64,000 nt of DNA from Gari tellinella (GCA_922989275.2 OV277866.1:72886328-72950327); one strand, 5' to 3'; shown: positions 1-10,915, counted from the stretch's first letter. Made by a program: numbers and translations. The notes: generated by a model not told the origin, from the letters alone.

Positions 1-514
1 AGAATGTGATGTGTAGCGTATACTCGATCATGCGAGAAAATAAGTCAGTTTAAACAGTGGATCATTGCATTTTTGAATACCACAGAAAAGTGTAGAGCCT
101 ACTGTACAATTCTCAATTATATTTCACTCTGTGAACGTAGCTTGTGGTCAATCTTAAGTTTTAGGGTATTTCTGTAGGAGTTACCTCCCATCTATTGTTT
201 TTATTCCAATTAGGCAGAAGGATACAATGCCAGACAAGGTTTACCGTATGGCTATTTATAGTAACAAAATGTTATCTAGAACTCCTGAAAAGCGAGAAAC
301 TGGCATCTCTCTACATCTGATAAGTTTCCAAACAATTATATATATTTATTCATATACATAAAATAAAATAAAATCTTAATATACAGTGCAAAGGAGAATT
401 TGCTGTGACAAAACTTTGGCAGGATGGCGGTCAAACATGCTTTCTCACCCGTCTCCTGCTGCTAGTGTACATTGATGGGTTTTTAAACTGTGTAGACCTA
501 GACCAGCTCCTTAA

Positions 515-749
515 TGAACCCTTTACTCCAGAGAATCACATTTTAACTCATTTAATTAAAAGATTTCCTATTTATACAGTTATGAGTATGTACCCTGAGA
601 AACATTTTTTATAGTCTAGCAGGTGGTAGCTTAAAGCAGGCTGAAACTAAAGCAGAATGTGCCACGGCACATTCTGCTTTACTATAAACCTGCTTTAAGA
701 CTAAGTGGTCACCTATGTTCAATTAACAAGATTTGGAGTAAAGGGTTAA
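515..749. repeat. Family A hairpin element
   Basis: Ends AACCCTTTACTCC / GGAGTAAAGGGTTAA; alpha core about 630-706 with the inverted halves meeting at gtgccacggcac. Confidence 0.8.
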
Positions 750-840
750 GGAGTTTTCTGATCAGGATATACCTTTGTACACTGTTCTCTTACAGTATCT
801 GTTCAATACTCAGTCTGCATCTGGGAGAATTTTGTCATAG

Positions 841-1075
841 TTAACCCTTTCCCTTATAGAAGCGACTTTTAGCACATGCATTTTATTCATCCGCTGAAGA
901 AAATAGTTCCAATATAAACCGTATTGAATATGTGTCAAGTTTAATGCTTTCCTTATTCTAGCAGGTAATAGCTTAAAGCAGGCTGAAAGTAAAGCAGAAT
1001 GCGCCATATGGCGCATTCTGCTTTACTTTCAACCTATTTTCAAAACTAGAAACAGGCTATGGTGTAATGGGTTAA
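841..1075. repeat. Family A hairpin element, TTAA ends
   Basis: Starts TTAACCCTTTCCC, ends TAATGGGTTAA. Core about 965-1040 around a perfect gcgccatatggcgc centre. Confidence 0.85.
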
Positions 1076-1346
1076 GCTGATTTATGTTCAAACTGGGCAG
1101 AGTTTTTTATGCTTGAATAAACAGCAGAAGAAGGGTTAGAAAATAATAAAGTCCTCTACAATGTGACAGAAAAATTAACATACAAACAGCTCCAGATAAG
1201 AGGGGAGTGCACGGAACAAATTAAAAAAATTCTCACTTATTTCAGCACCAAATCCTATGGTGTCGAAGAGACGATTTTAATGAGTAGTAACACCATAGGG
1301 TTTAATGCAGAAATAAAGGTTTACGGTTTTGAAATATTCACCTTAC

Positions 1347-1547
1347 CTGAAGCACTGACAAATACATCAAAGTGATATACAACTGAGTTTATCGCAAGTG
1401 ACACAACAGTGTTACTACCTTCGTTAGCTTGACTTATGTCAGTTTTGCCTTCCTGAGGAGAGGCTGGGGATTCACTAAGATTTTCTTGTCTTGAAATTTC
1501 CTTAAGCATTTTATTTGAATCATCTTTCCCCAGGATAGTAAATGGAA
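1347..1547 (-). CDS. Exon 21: last traced exon
   Basis: 201 nt, phase 1 to 1. Acceptor attcttatag|TTCCAT, donor TTCAG|GTAAGG (strong). Joins exon 20 in phase and reads (V)PFTILGKDDSNKMLKEISRQ, a Ser/Pro/Glu-rich linker, then a hydrophobic stretch VVSLAINSVVYHFDVFVSAS. The last part could be beta-strand, perhaps the edge of an Fn3-like domain, but I cannot confirm it. Support is splice sites, phase and open frame. Confidence 0.65.
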
Positions 1548-1582
1548 CTATAAGAATACATGTAAATGATTTCAAATACAGG

Positions 1583-1836
1583 CATACCATAAGTTGACAT
1601 GAAAAATCCTAAGATTTCCACATTTGCATTTCTCAAGTGCGATTTTACGAATCGTTCCTTTACCCCATAGCCTTTTTCTTGTTTTGTTGACTTGCGACCA
1701 CTTAAAGCAGGCTGTAAGTAAAGCAGAATGCGCCTGAGGGCGCATTCTGCTTTACTTTCAGCCTGCTTTAAGCTACCATGTACTGGGAAAAAATCCGGAG
1801 ATTTAGGAAAAATCTGGAGAAATGGCAGCCCTGCAA
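1583..1836. repeat. Family G element (CAGGGCTGCC type) with alpha core
   Basis: Right end GGCAGCCCTG. Left flank carries cataagttgacatgaaaaat, the same as the better-preserved copy at 54886-55089. The alpha core lies at about 1698-1772. It shows the alpha hairpin inside ends unlike those of family A. Confidence 0.6.
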
Positions 1837-1977
1837 ATACAATGAGTCTTCAAGATATAGAACTTTATCAGACAGAGCCTATAAGAAAACAGTGCAGACC
1901 CTGATGAGACAGCTTCTTGAACAGCTGTCTATTCTGGGTCTACATTGTTTTCGAAGGTCAAAAAGAGTCAATGTTGA

Positions 1978-2471
1978 TTAACCCTTTCATGATCAAAATA
2001 TTTGGGAGAGTTTTACCCCTTCGTCGCTTTATTGTCGTCTGCTTTAGTATTGTTGTCTGCAAGACACGTTTCAACGATATCTATAAGGTTGTATGACTTG
2101 ATAAATATCGATAAGAGTGTCAAACAGTTTGGGTCCTGATCAGACACCGTGTTATGTGGCGTCTGATCAGGAACCAAACTGTTTGCAAACACTCTTTAAC
2201 CCTTTGAGTCCTAGTCCCGCATATAGGTGTCTTTTCAAGCAGTGTACATGTGAATAGTAATCTTGTCCTGTGCAAACAGTGAAGGCCCAGATCAGAGGGC
2301 TCTGAAAGGAGCCCTCTGATCAGGGTCTTCACTGTTTGTCAGTAATGCCAAAATTGACAAAAACAACTCTTAAAAGCCAGAAATGGACTAGACAAAAATC
2401 GAAACTGGAATTGTCCATTTAAAGTTTCAGGGAGGAAAGAGTTAAAGCGTCATTGAGAGTGAAAGGGTTAA
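1978..2471. mobile_element. Family C element interrupted by a family B element
   Basis: Outer ends TTAACCCTTTCA / TGAAAGGGTTAA with a beta core at about 2122-2190. At 2196-2445 a complete family B element (TTAACCCTTTGAGTCC ... GGGAGGAAAGAGTTAA, beta core about 2272-2337) sits in the outer element, bounded by TTAA on both sides. Confidence 0.75.
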
Positions 2472-3073
2472 GTACCAATTCTACTGAAATAATTGTCTAC
2501 TAAATTTCTTTAAGCTAAATATCTGTTCTGCTAAAATTCTTTTTGTTGTTGTAATGTTTTCAGATATAAGAGCCAAATCACACTGTTAGCATACAGTGAG
2601 TAAAACATTACTCTTTGTCCTTTAAATGGATCTAAATTGGATGCAATAAAAGGTAGAAAATACCATTTTTTTGAAAATGTAGAAAATGAATTGAAATTTG
2701 AATTGATTCAAATTGTTTCCATGCATTTGTCATGCTTGTTTAGCACAATTTTATTGGGAAATTTAGGAGCATTCTGCTTCACTTTCAACCTGCTTTAATC
2801 TTTTACTCCATAGCCTGTTTCTAGTATTGAAGATAAGTGACCAATTAAAGCAGGTTAAAAGTAGTTAAAGCAGAATTAACCTTATGACACATTTTGCTTT
2901 ACTTTCAGCCTGATTTAAGCTTCCATCTCCTAGATATAATAAATATTTCTTATGATACATATATTATATATAATTTATTGACTATATAAATTGTAACTAT
3001 TTTCTTCAAGGTATGACTACATTAAATGTGTAAATATGTGTATCTATTTGGTAAATGGTTAGAAGGTCTTTAA

Positions 3074-3654
3074 TTAACCCTTTCCCCCATAGAAGTGCCT
3101 TTAAGCACATTCAACATATTCCTCCTCTGAAATGTTCAATTTTAATAGTCATGACAATATACATGTACCATAACAAATAGTTTCTATATCCTAAGTGCTT
3201 TGCTTTCAGCCTGCTTTTAATGGTCACCTGTCTTCAAAACTAGAATAATTTAACATTAGAAATAATTTCTATAATCAAGCAGCTGATAGCTTAAAACAGG
3301 CTGAAAGAAAAGCAGAATGCACCTCAAGCATTCTGCTTTACTTTCAACCTGCTTTAACCCATTACCCCATAGTCTGTTTCTTTTTGAAAATAGGTGACTA
3401 CTTAAAGCAAGTTGAAAGTAAAGCAGAATGTGCCTTAAGGCACATTCTGCTTTACTTTCAGCCTGCTTTAAGCTAACAACTTCTAAAATATAAAAAAATA
3501 TTTTTTATCATACATATTTATGACTGTTAAGATCGGAACTATTTTCTTCAGTGAATGAATTAATTAAAGGCGTAAAAAGGCATATTTATGGGGTAATGGG
3601 TTAAGTAGTCATCTGTCTTCAAAACTGGGAACAGGCTATGGGGTTATGGGTTAA
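3074..3654. mobile_element. Family A element with a second family A inserted in its core
   Basis: Host ends TTAACCCTTTCCCCC / GGGTTATGGGTTAA. Inside the host core at 3354-3357 (cctgctTTAA) a full family A copy (3358-3600, starting CCC, ending GGG) is inserted; TTAA recurs at 3601-3604 and the host resumes as gtagtcatctgtc. The host's uninterrupted sequence is known from other copies, so TTAA duplication is directly visible. Confidence 0.9.
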
Positions 3655-3683
3655 TTGGCAAGGCTACTGTTTCTTGTACTCAC

Positions 3684-4440
3684 CATGTGTATCAGGCTGG
3701 TGGGAGTTGTGTAGGTGACTGTACATCTGAGCTATCCTCTCTGGACTGGCATTCAAGTGCTGGGGAACAAACCCACGGTTCCCCCTTAACCTGTGAGGTA
3801 GTGCAGGCTGTAAGTAGCTAGCGGGAACCAGCCCAACCTGTCCATTCACTTCCCCTTCATAGTAGCCATTGTCATCCATGTTACCAATCACTTTCACTAA
3901 ATCACCCTCCTTCAGAGGAATCTCAAGTCTTGGATGACCGCTCATTGAAAACATAGCTGGATCATAGTCTGCTATGGCTACAAAACTAGAAGTTTGGTTA
4001 CCCTGTAACCCACTATAACCATTATACAAGTTTTCATTCCTCTTGTTTGGCAAATGAGGCATACTAGATGTCCGCATGTTATTTTGCACAGAGCCACGCG
4101 GCTGATGTGAACTGTTTGTACGACTGGCATAAATACGTGGAGGTAGATTTGAGTTTCCATGGTGACTATTGCGGTAGCCAATCTGGCGATGATGATGAGC
4201 GTCAGCTGATCGTGGACGTGGCAGTTGGTGAGGACTAGATTCACGTAACAACTCGGTGTCACTGACATAGGACATGTGTTCGACACTGTCTACTGATGAC
4301 TGGGAGGAGGAGCGACTCAGTCTGTTGTGGTTGTAATCTGATGTAGTATCAATACGACAGATTTCCTCCAGTAGCTGTGACGGCTTTGACCCAGACTTCA
4401 ACTTCTTCAATTCCTGGACTAGCTTTTTGATGAGGACATC
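3684..4440 (-). CDS. Exon 20: end of coiled coil, linker, and RIM-BP-type SH3 domain
   Basis: 757 nt, enters phase 0, leaves phase 1. Acceptor ctttatttag|GATGTC, donor ACATG|GTGAGT. Starts with a helix DVLIKKLVQELKKLKSG, followed by a Ser/Arg/His-rich linker, then an SH3 domain at about 3800-3995. Visible SH3 marks: FVAIADYDP (ALYDY motif), an insert with SMSGHPRLEIPLKEGD, KVIGNMDDNGYYEGE (RT/n-Src region; Tyr rather than the usual Trp-Trp pair), and GLVPASYLQPA (SH3 proline-groove Pro and Tyr). The insert before the acidic patch and the GxMDDxGYYEGE-GLVPxxYL pattern match RIM-BP/TSPOAP1 SH3 domains, which bind PxxP sites in RIM and Ca2+ channels. No Fn3 repeats were recognised downstream in the window. 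Confidence 0.92.
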
Positions 4441-7400
4441 CTAAATAAAGAGAGAAATAACAAAGATTACAGATTGCCTTGCTTAATCCATTACCCCATG
4501 GGCTGTTTCTAGATTTAAGTTAGGAGACGACGGGTACTTAAATCAGATTGAAATTGAATCAGAATGCACCTTCTACTTTACTTTCAACCAGCTTACAGGT
4601 ACATTGTACCCTGTTTAAAAATAATGCAAATACATGTCACTAGGGTTTAACCCATTACCCCATAGATACGCCTTTTTACGCCAATAATTTATTCCTCCAC
4701 TGAAGAAAATAGTTCCATTTATAAAATCATGACTATGTATCATAAGAAATATTCCCTTTATTCTAGCAGATAATGGCTTAAAGTAGGCTGAAAGTAAAGC
4801 AGAATGTGCCATAAGGCACATTCTGCTTTACTTTCAACCTGCTTTAAGTGGCCACCTGTCTTCAAAACTTGAAATAGGCTATGGGGTAATGGGTTAATGG
4901 GTTAATATAAGATTGTCTTTACTATACATACCTGTTCACTGCACAGACCGGTCAGCTGTACCACTCTAGCTCTTAGTGTAGCCGTAGACCTCGGGGTACT
5001 GTGTTCATGTTAATACAAATGTACAAGATTGTCTTTACTATACATACCTTTTCACTGTAGAGACCGGTCAGCTGTACCACTCTAGCTCTTAGTGTAGCTG
5101 TAGACCTCGGGGTACTGTGTTCATGTTAATACAAATGTACAAGATTGTCTTTACTATACATACCTTTTCACTGCACAGACCGGTCAGCTGTACCACTCTA
5201 GCTCTTAGTGTAGCCGTAGACCTCGGGGTACTGTGTTCATGTTAATACAAATGTACAAGATTGTCTTTACTATACATACCTTTTCACTGCACAGACCTGT
5301 CAGCTGTACCACTCTAGCTCTTAGTGTAGCCGTAGACCTCGGGGTACTGTGTTCATGTTAATACAAATGTACAAGATTGTCTTTACTATACATACCTTTT
5401 CACTGCACAGACCTGTCAGCTGTACCACTGTAGCTCTTAGTGTAGCCGTAGACCTCGGGGTACTGTGTTCATGTTAATACAAATGTACAAGATTGTCTTT
5501 ACTATACATACCTTTTCACTGTACAGACCGGTCAGCTGTACCACTCTAGCTCTTAGTGTAGCTGTAGACCTCGGGGTACTGTGTTCATGTTAATACAAAT
5601 GTACAAGATTGTCTTTACTATACATACCTTTTCACTGCACAGACCGGTCAGCTGTACCACTCTAGCTCTTAGTGTAGCTGTAGACCTCGGGGTACTGTGT
5701 TCATGTTAATACAAATGTACAAGATTGTCTTTACTATACATACCTTTTCACTGCACAGACCGGTCAGCTGTACCACTCTAGCTCTTAGTGTAGCTGTAGA
5801 CCTCGGGGTTCTGTGTTCATGTTAATACAAATGTACAAGATTGTCTTTACTATACATACCTTTTCACTGTACAGACCGGTCAGCTGTACCACTCTAGCTC
5901 TTAGTGTAGCTGTAGACCTCGGGGTACTGTGTTCATGTTAATACAAATGTACAAGATTGTCTTTACTATACATACCTTTTCACTGTACAGACCGGTCAGC
6001 TGTACCACTCTAGCTCTTAGTGTAGCCGTAGACCTCGGGGTACTGTGTTCATGTTAATACACATGTACAAGATTGTCTTTACTATACATACCTTTTCACT
6101 GCACAGACCTGCTGTCAGCTGTACCACTCTAGCTCTTAGTGTAGCCGTAGACCTCGGGGTACTGTGTTCATGTTAATACACATATACAAGATTGTCTTTA
6201 CTATACATACCTTTTCACTGCACAGACCTGTCAGCTGTACCACTCTAGCTCTTAGTGTAGCCGTAGACCTCGGGGTACTGTGTTCATGTTAATACAAATG
6301 TACAAGATTGTCTTTACTATACATACCTTTTCACTGCACAGACCTGTCAGCTGTACCACTGTAGCTCTTAGTGTAGCCGTAGACCTCGGGGTACTGTGTT
6401 CATGTTAATACAAATGTACAAGATTGTCTTTACTATACATACCTTTTCACTGTACAGACCGGTCAGCTGTACCACTCTAGCTCTTAGTGTAGCTGTAGAC
6501 CTCGGGGTACTGTGTTCATGTTAATACAAATGTACAAGATTGTCTTTACTATACATACCTTTTCACTGCACAGACCGGTCAGCTGTACCACTCTAGCTCT
6601 TAGTGTAGCTGTAGACCTCGGGGTACTGTGTTCATGTTAATACAAATGTACAAGATTGTCTTTACTATACATACCTTTTCACTGCACAGACCGGTCAGCT
6701 GTACCACTCTAGCTCTTAGTGTAGCTGTAGACCTCGGGGTTCTGTGTTCATGTTAATACAAATGTACAAGATTGTCTTTACTATACATACCTTTTCACTG
6801 TACAGACCGGTCAGCTGTACCACTCTAGCTCTTAGTGTAGCCGTAGACCTCGGGGTACTGTGTTCATGTTAATACAAATGTACAAGATTGTCTTTACTAT
6901 ACATACCTTTTCACTGTACAGACCGGTCAGCTGTACCACTCTAGCTCTTAGTGTAGCCGTAGACCTCGGGGTACTGTGTTCATGTTAATACACATGTACA
7001 AGATTGTCTTTACTATACATACCTTTTCACTGCACAGACCTGCTGTCAGCTGTACCACTCTAGCTCTTAGTGTAGCCGTAGACCTCGGGGTACTGTGTTC
7101 ATGTTAATACACATGTACAAGATTGTCTTTACTATACATACCTTTTCACTGCACAGACCTGTCAGCTGTACCACTCTAGCTCTTAGTGTAGCCGTAGACC
7201 TCGGGGTACTGTGTTCATGTTAATACAAATGTACAAGATTGTCTTTACTAAACATACCTTTTCACTGCACAGACCTGTCAGCTGTACCACTGTAGCTCTT
7301 AGAGTAGCCATAGACCTCGGGGTACTGTGTTCATGTTAATACACATGTACAAGATTGTCTTTACTATACATACCTTTTCACTGTACAGACCGGTCAGCTG

Positions 7401-7837
7401 TACCACTCTAGCTCTTAGTGTAGCCGTAGACCTCGGGGTACTGTGTTCATGTTAATACAAATGTACAAGATTGTCTTTACTATACATACCTTTTCACTGC
7501 ACAGACCTGTCAGCTGTACCACTCTAGCTCTTAGTGTAGCCCTAGACCTCGGGGTACTGTGTTCATGTTAATACAAATGTACAAGATTGTCTTTACTATA
7601 CATACCTTTTCACTGCACAGACCTGTCAGCTGTACCACTCTAGCTCTTAGTGTAGCCGTAGACCTCGGGGTACTGTGTTCATGTTAATACAAATGTACAA
7701 GATTGTCTTTACTATACATACCTTTTCACTGCACAGACCTGTCAGCTGTACCACTCTAGCTCTTAGTGTAGCCCTAGACCTTGGGGTACTGTGTTCATGT
7801 TAATACACATGTACAAGATTGTCTTTACTATACATAC
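4441..7837 (-). other. Intron 19: MITEs plus the 116-bp exon-derived array
   Basis: About 4479-4612 is a decayed family A copy, then the intact A copy 4647-4897, then the tandem array to 7837. No other coding sequence seen. Confidence 0.8.
4647..4897. repeat. Family A hairpin element, TTAA ends
   Basis: TTAACCCATTACCCCATA to GGGGTAATGGGTTAA; core about 4778-4848 centred on gtgccataaggcac. It borders the tandem array directly. Confidence 0.88.
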
Positions 7838-7914
7838 CTTTTCACTGCACAGACCTGTCAGCTGTACCACTCTAGCTCTTAGTGTAGCCGTAGACCTGGG
7901 GGTACTGTGTTCAT
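4909..7914 (-). repeat. 26-copy, 116-bp tandem array of exon 19 3' part + 5' splice site
   Basis: I counted 26 copies of the ggtcagctgtacc block, spaced about 116 bp. On the minus strand each unit is 77 nt matching exon 19 from ATGAACACAG to GAAAAG, then GTATGT and 39 nt of intron ending gtattaac. Only the rightmost copy (exon 19, 7838-7924) keeps the exon 5' end and acceptor. Copies are nearly identical and vary by single bases; two carry an in-phase 3-bp insertion (cctgctgtcagc near 6108 and 7038). The leftmost copy has GAACAG|GTATGT. The structure implies expansion from one exon/intron boundary. Confidence 0.95.
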
Positions 7915-7924
7915 CTTCCATACC
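7838..7924 (-). CDS. Exon 19: 29 codons, parent copy of the 116-bp array
   Basis: 87 nt, phase 0 to 0. Acceptor aaatattacag|GGTATG, donor GAAAAG|GTATGT. Reads GMEDEHSTPRSTATLRARVV then QLTGLCSEK, leading into exon 20's helix. This is the only one of 26 related copies with the 5' end of the exon and a proper acceptor. The other 25 start at ATGAACACAG, 11 nt into the exon. Confidence 0.85.
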
Positions 7925-8287
7925 CTGTAATATTTAAATAATCATCAATTACAATCTCTTTTAAATTTGTTAAAATCATATTGTTAGGAAGATGCTATAT
8001 TTTCCCCCTAATAAACATAGGTTGAGCTTAACAGTAGTATTCCTTGCAAACAGTTTTAAACTTGACTGGATGCCAAGTAACTTGGCATCTAATTTGGCTT
8101 TAAAATGTTGCTACATTTTCAAAAGTCCATATTTTCCTACATTCAACTGCATTGAGTTTGTGATAAGTTTTGTTTAAATTGAAGAAAAAAAATTAACTTC
8201 TTTCCTACTACAGCTGTAAAAAATAAAGGACAAAAAGGAGAAACAAGTTTTAACCATTACAATACTGGAACTAGATAGATACACCCT

Positions 8288-8358
8288 TTGCAAGCAGTGT
8301 AGACCCAGATCAGAGGGCTCCTAAAGGAGCCCTCTGATCAGGGTCTGCACTGTTTGTC
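8288..8358. repeat. Free-standing beta hairpin
   Basis: About 70-bp palindrome (GCAGTGTAGACCCAGATCAG and its inverse around a ctaaag centre) without recognisable family B or C flanks. Confidence 0.75.
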
Positions 8359-8793
8359 ATACCTCTAAATACACTGGGAACAAATCCCTCAAAAGCAAAA
8401 GTAATGTAAGTATTTTATTAGAAAATGTGGGAATCCATTTGAAAATTCAGCATTGTAAGGTCAAAACAGTTGAAATGCTGAATTTCATTAACTTTGGTTC
8501 AAGTTCATATTGTTAAATGTATACTGAAGACCTTTATTACAGACACTAATTACTACATAAGCAATTTCAGTGAAGTTTAATTGACAATCTGAACTATCAG
8601 AAAATTACATTATGAAAAGGTTAACATTTTCAACAACAATATTATACAACATAGATAACATGGATAAAACTGTGAAATCAATATAACATTTGGTTTTATT
8701 TAAACAAACCTGCTACATATAATTGAAATAAAACTCTGAAAGAAATCCAAATTGATTTAAGGATGAATACAATCACACTACATGATGTATATA

Positions 8794-9039
8794 CAGTGGA
8801 GAATCTGTTATTCTTTCCCAATAAACGCGTTTACGCTAAAACTATTATTTGCAGTGCAAACAGTTTGGAGCCAGATCAGACGCCGGGTTACCCGGCGTCT
8901 GATCAGGCTCCAAACTGTTTGCCACCAAGATAAACATGAAATATCAGAATTGTCCAAAAGTTGTTCTTTTCTACGTTTTAGCGCTTTGCGTTTGCGTACA
9001 TTTGCGTTTAAATGGGAAAGAATAACAGATTCTCCACTG
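8794..9039. mobile_element. TA-flanked (pogo/Tc-like) MITE carrying a beta core
   Basis: Terminal inverted repeats CAGTGGAGAATCTGTTATTC... with TA on each outer side (8792-8793, 9040-9041). The middle holds a beta hairpin with a GACGCCGGGTTACCCGGCGTC centre (about 8855-8921). The ends are unlike those of families B and C. Confidence 0.85.
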
Positions 9040-9702
9040 TAACAGATCTGACAACAAATCACAACATACTCAGAAATGATCCTATAAGCATTGGGACATA
9101 CAGGCCTGAGCAAACAGCGTAGACCATGATCAGACTGCTCCCACAGGAACAGTCTGATCAGGGTCTACAGTGTTTGCCATTCAGTTGGCACCTTTTGGAC
9201 AAATTGCTGTGAAAAAAGCACCTGTAGTTTTAAAGAAATATGGCAACTACATGCAGGGCAAATGTCAGACAGAGAGCTTTTAAGAGCTTTCTGCTTTATA
9301 TCCAACTGGCACTTAGTTGCCACCTTTTTTAAGGAGCTTTCTGCCTTATTTTTGCCATGCATTTCGTTGCCACTTTTCTCTAATAGTACCATTAGTCTAA
9401 CTTGAAAGGCAGTTTAACAGCTTTCTTGTAATGTAATATAAGTCACTTACAACAGATAGAAAAGAAAGAAAAGAATAAACCTGATACAGTGAAAGAAATA
9501 TTAATCTCAATGGCTCTGACGACTCTTTACAGAGCTAGTTGCCGAGCCAACACCAAAGATTACAATCACCAAATATATTATATTATCTCTCAAACATCCT
9601 CTGACCATTATTAGCTCCTGTACACTAAACCCTCTCTATTATTTGACCACTAAAAAGTGTTAATTATCAGGTATTTAACTCTTTCCTCCCTGAAACTTTA
9701 AA

Positions 9703-10238
9703 GGGACTCGCAACGGGATGGTGTACTTGTCAAAATAAAATAAAATACTCAAATAAAAGCAAATTTGTGGCATTATTTGGCTTCTGACATTAAAAAAATA
9801 TGATCAGTCCAAAAAAAGTCTCAAGAATCGTCACCGAATCTTAGATTTTTAGATATTTTCCATCGTTTTTCTATACCGACTAGTAGACGGTATAGTTGTT
9901 GTTGTTGCTTCTCTACACGGGCTCAGACATAAACACGAGCCGAATTACGAAGCTGTATGCACTTTCGATGGCTACACATTGAAATACGTTAAATCGATCC
10001 GAGATAAACGGATAGTTCCGTGGTCCATTGGTCTAAGCGGTTTCCCCTATTTTGCCTTCTGTCCGCCAATGCCGGGCCCCGGGTTCGAATCCCACCAGAG
10101 ACCAATATATTTTTTTTATTGAAATACATTTTTTTAAACAGAATTTCTTATCCTAAACTAATTCTTTACCATTTATATAAGCGTCTGACACATATTTACA
10201 AATTACTATTTTTAATGCACCATCTGGTTGCGAGTCGC
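9703..10238. mobile_element. Inverted-repeat element with TTTAAA/TTAA duplication
   Basis: Ends GGGACTCGCAACGGGATGGTG and CACCATCTGGTTGCGAGTCGC are inverted repeats (about 18 of 21 match). TTTAAA is on both sides (9697-9702, 10239-10244); read as TTAA duplication the ends become AGGGACTC...GAGTCGCT. The interior holds a tRNA-like sequence. No transposase. Confidence 0.8.
10012..10104 (+). pseudogene. Eroded tRNA-like sequence
   Basis: Has an A-box-like stretch (tggtctaagcgg) and a B-box-like GGGTTCGAATCCC about 45 bp later, followed by a T-rich run. The T stem pairs in only three positions and no 7-bp acceptor stem forms, so it is a tRNA-derived relic (SINE head or pseudogene) rather than a working tRNA. 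Confidence 0.45.
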
Positions 10239-10915
10239 TTTAAATGGACATTTCCAGTTTCCATTTAAGTCTAGTCCATTTCTGACTTTTAAGGGTTGTT
10301 TTTGTCAATATTTGGCATTATGACAAACAGTGAAGACCCTGATCAGAGGGCTCCTTTCGGAGCCCTCTGATCTGGGTCTTCACTGTTTGCACAGGACAAA
10401 TGTACAATTCACATGTACACTGTTTGAAAAGGACGCCTATATGCGGGACTAGGGTTCAAAGGGTTAAGGCACATGACTGCAAAAGCGAAGTACATTTGTG
10501 AAAGTAAAACAAAAAGCTCCTTTAGAAGCATTTTTATTTTTTTCACATTGCTTTAAGCTGTTGTCTATCTTGTATCCATTTGTAAAAGTAAATCAAAAAG
10601 CTCCTTCAAGAGCATTTTAATTTTTTCACCTTGCTTAAAGTTGTCACCTGTCTTGTATACAATAAATTAGCTTTCTTTTTAGTGGTCGTCATAGAGAGGT
10701 TTTACTGTACTTTACCCTTGTCCTGCCTGATCACTGTTTGCAAACTGCACAGATCCAGATCAAACACCACATCTGATCTGTATCCAAACTGTTTGACACT
10801 CATTTTTAGATTTCTCTTATTCAAAAGCACATAGATCCTAATTTGACGATTTTTTACAAATATTATGGTAGGATAAGCGTAAACAACATGAAAAATATAC
10901 AAGAGCGTTGAAAGA

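Larger units (their letters stand above)
1..1346 (-). other. Sequence 3' of exon 21
   Basis: No secure coding exon. About 1-500 is AT-rich and unrecognised, apart from a weak terminal-exon candidate near 256-284 with AATAAA (minus strand) at 199-204. Two family A hairpins (515-749, 841-1075) and half of a family D element (about 1189-1340, abutting the exon 21 donor) fill the rest. Confidence 0.6.
1548..3683 (-). other. Intron 20: nested hairpin elements
   Basis: Contains, from left: family G element (about 1583-1836), family C with nested B (1978-2471), AT-rich unrecognised sequence (about 2475-2765), a family A half-core (about 2766-2797), a degenerate family A (2794-3061), and a family A nested in another A (3074-3654). 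Confidence 0.75.
9675..10467. mobile_element. Family B element interrupted by a 536-bp inverted-repeat element
   Basis: Family B ends TTAACTCTTTCCTCCC (9675) and GGGTTCAAAGGGTTAA (10467); beta core about 10322-10392. The family B sequence is split at its ACTTTAAATGG site by the element at 9703-10238. Confidence 0.85.

Noticed and set aside
4909..7914. Array of mutually exclusive exons, Dscam style
   Set aside because: The copies after the first lack a pyrimidine-rich acceptor (they read gtattaacatgaacacag), their exon part would be 67 nt and shift frame, and the copies are nearly identical, so they offer no protein diversity.
10012..10104. Functional tRNA gene
   Set aside because: B-box is good but the T stem and acceptor stem do not pair properly.
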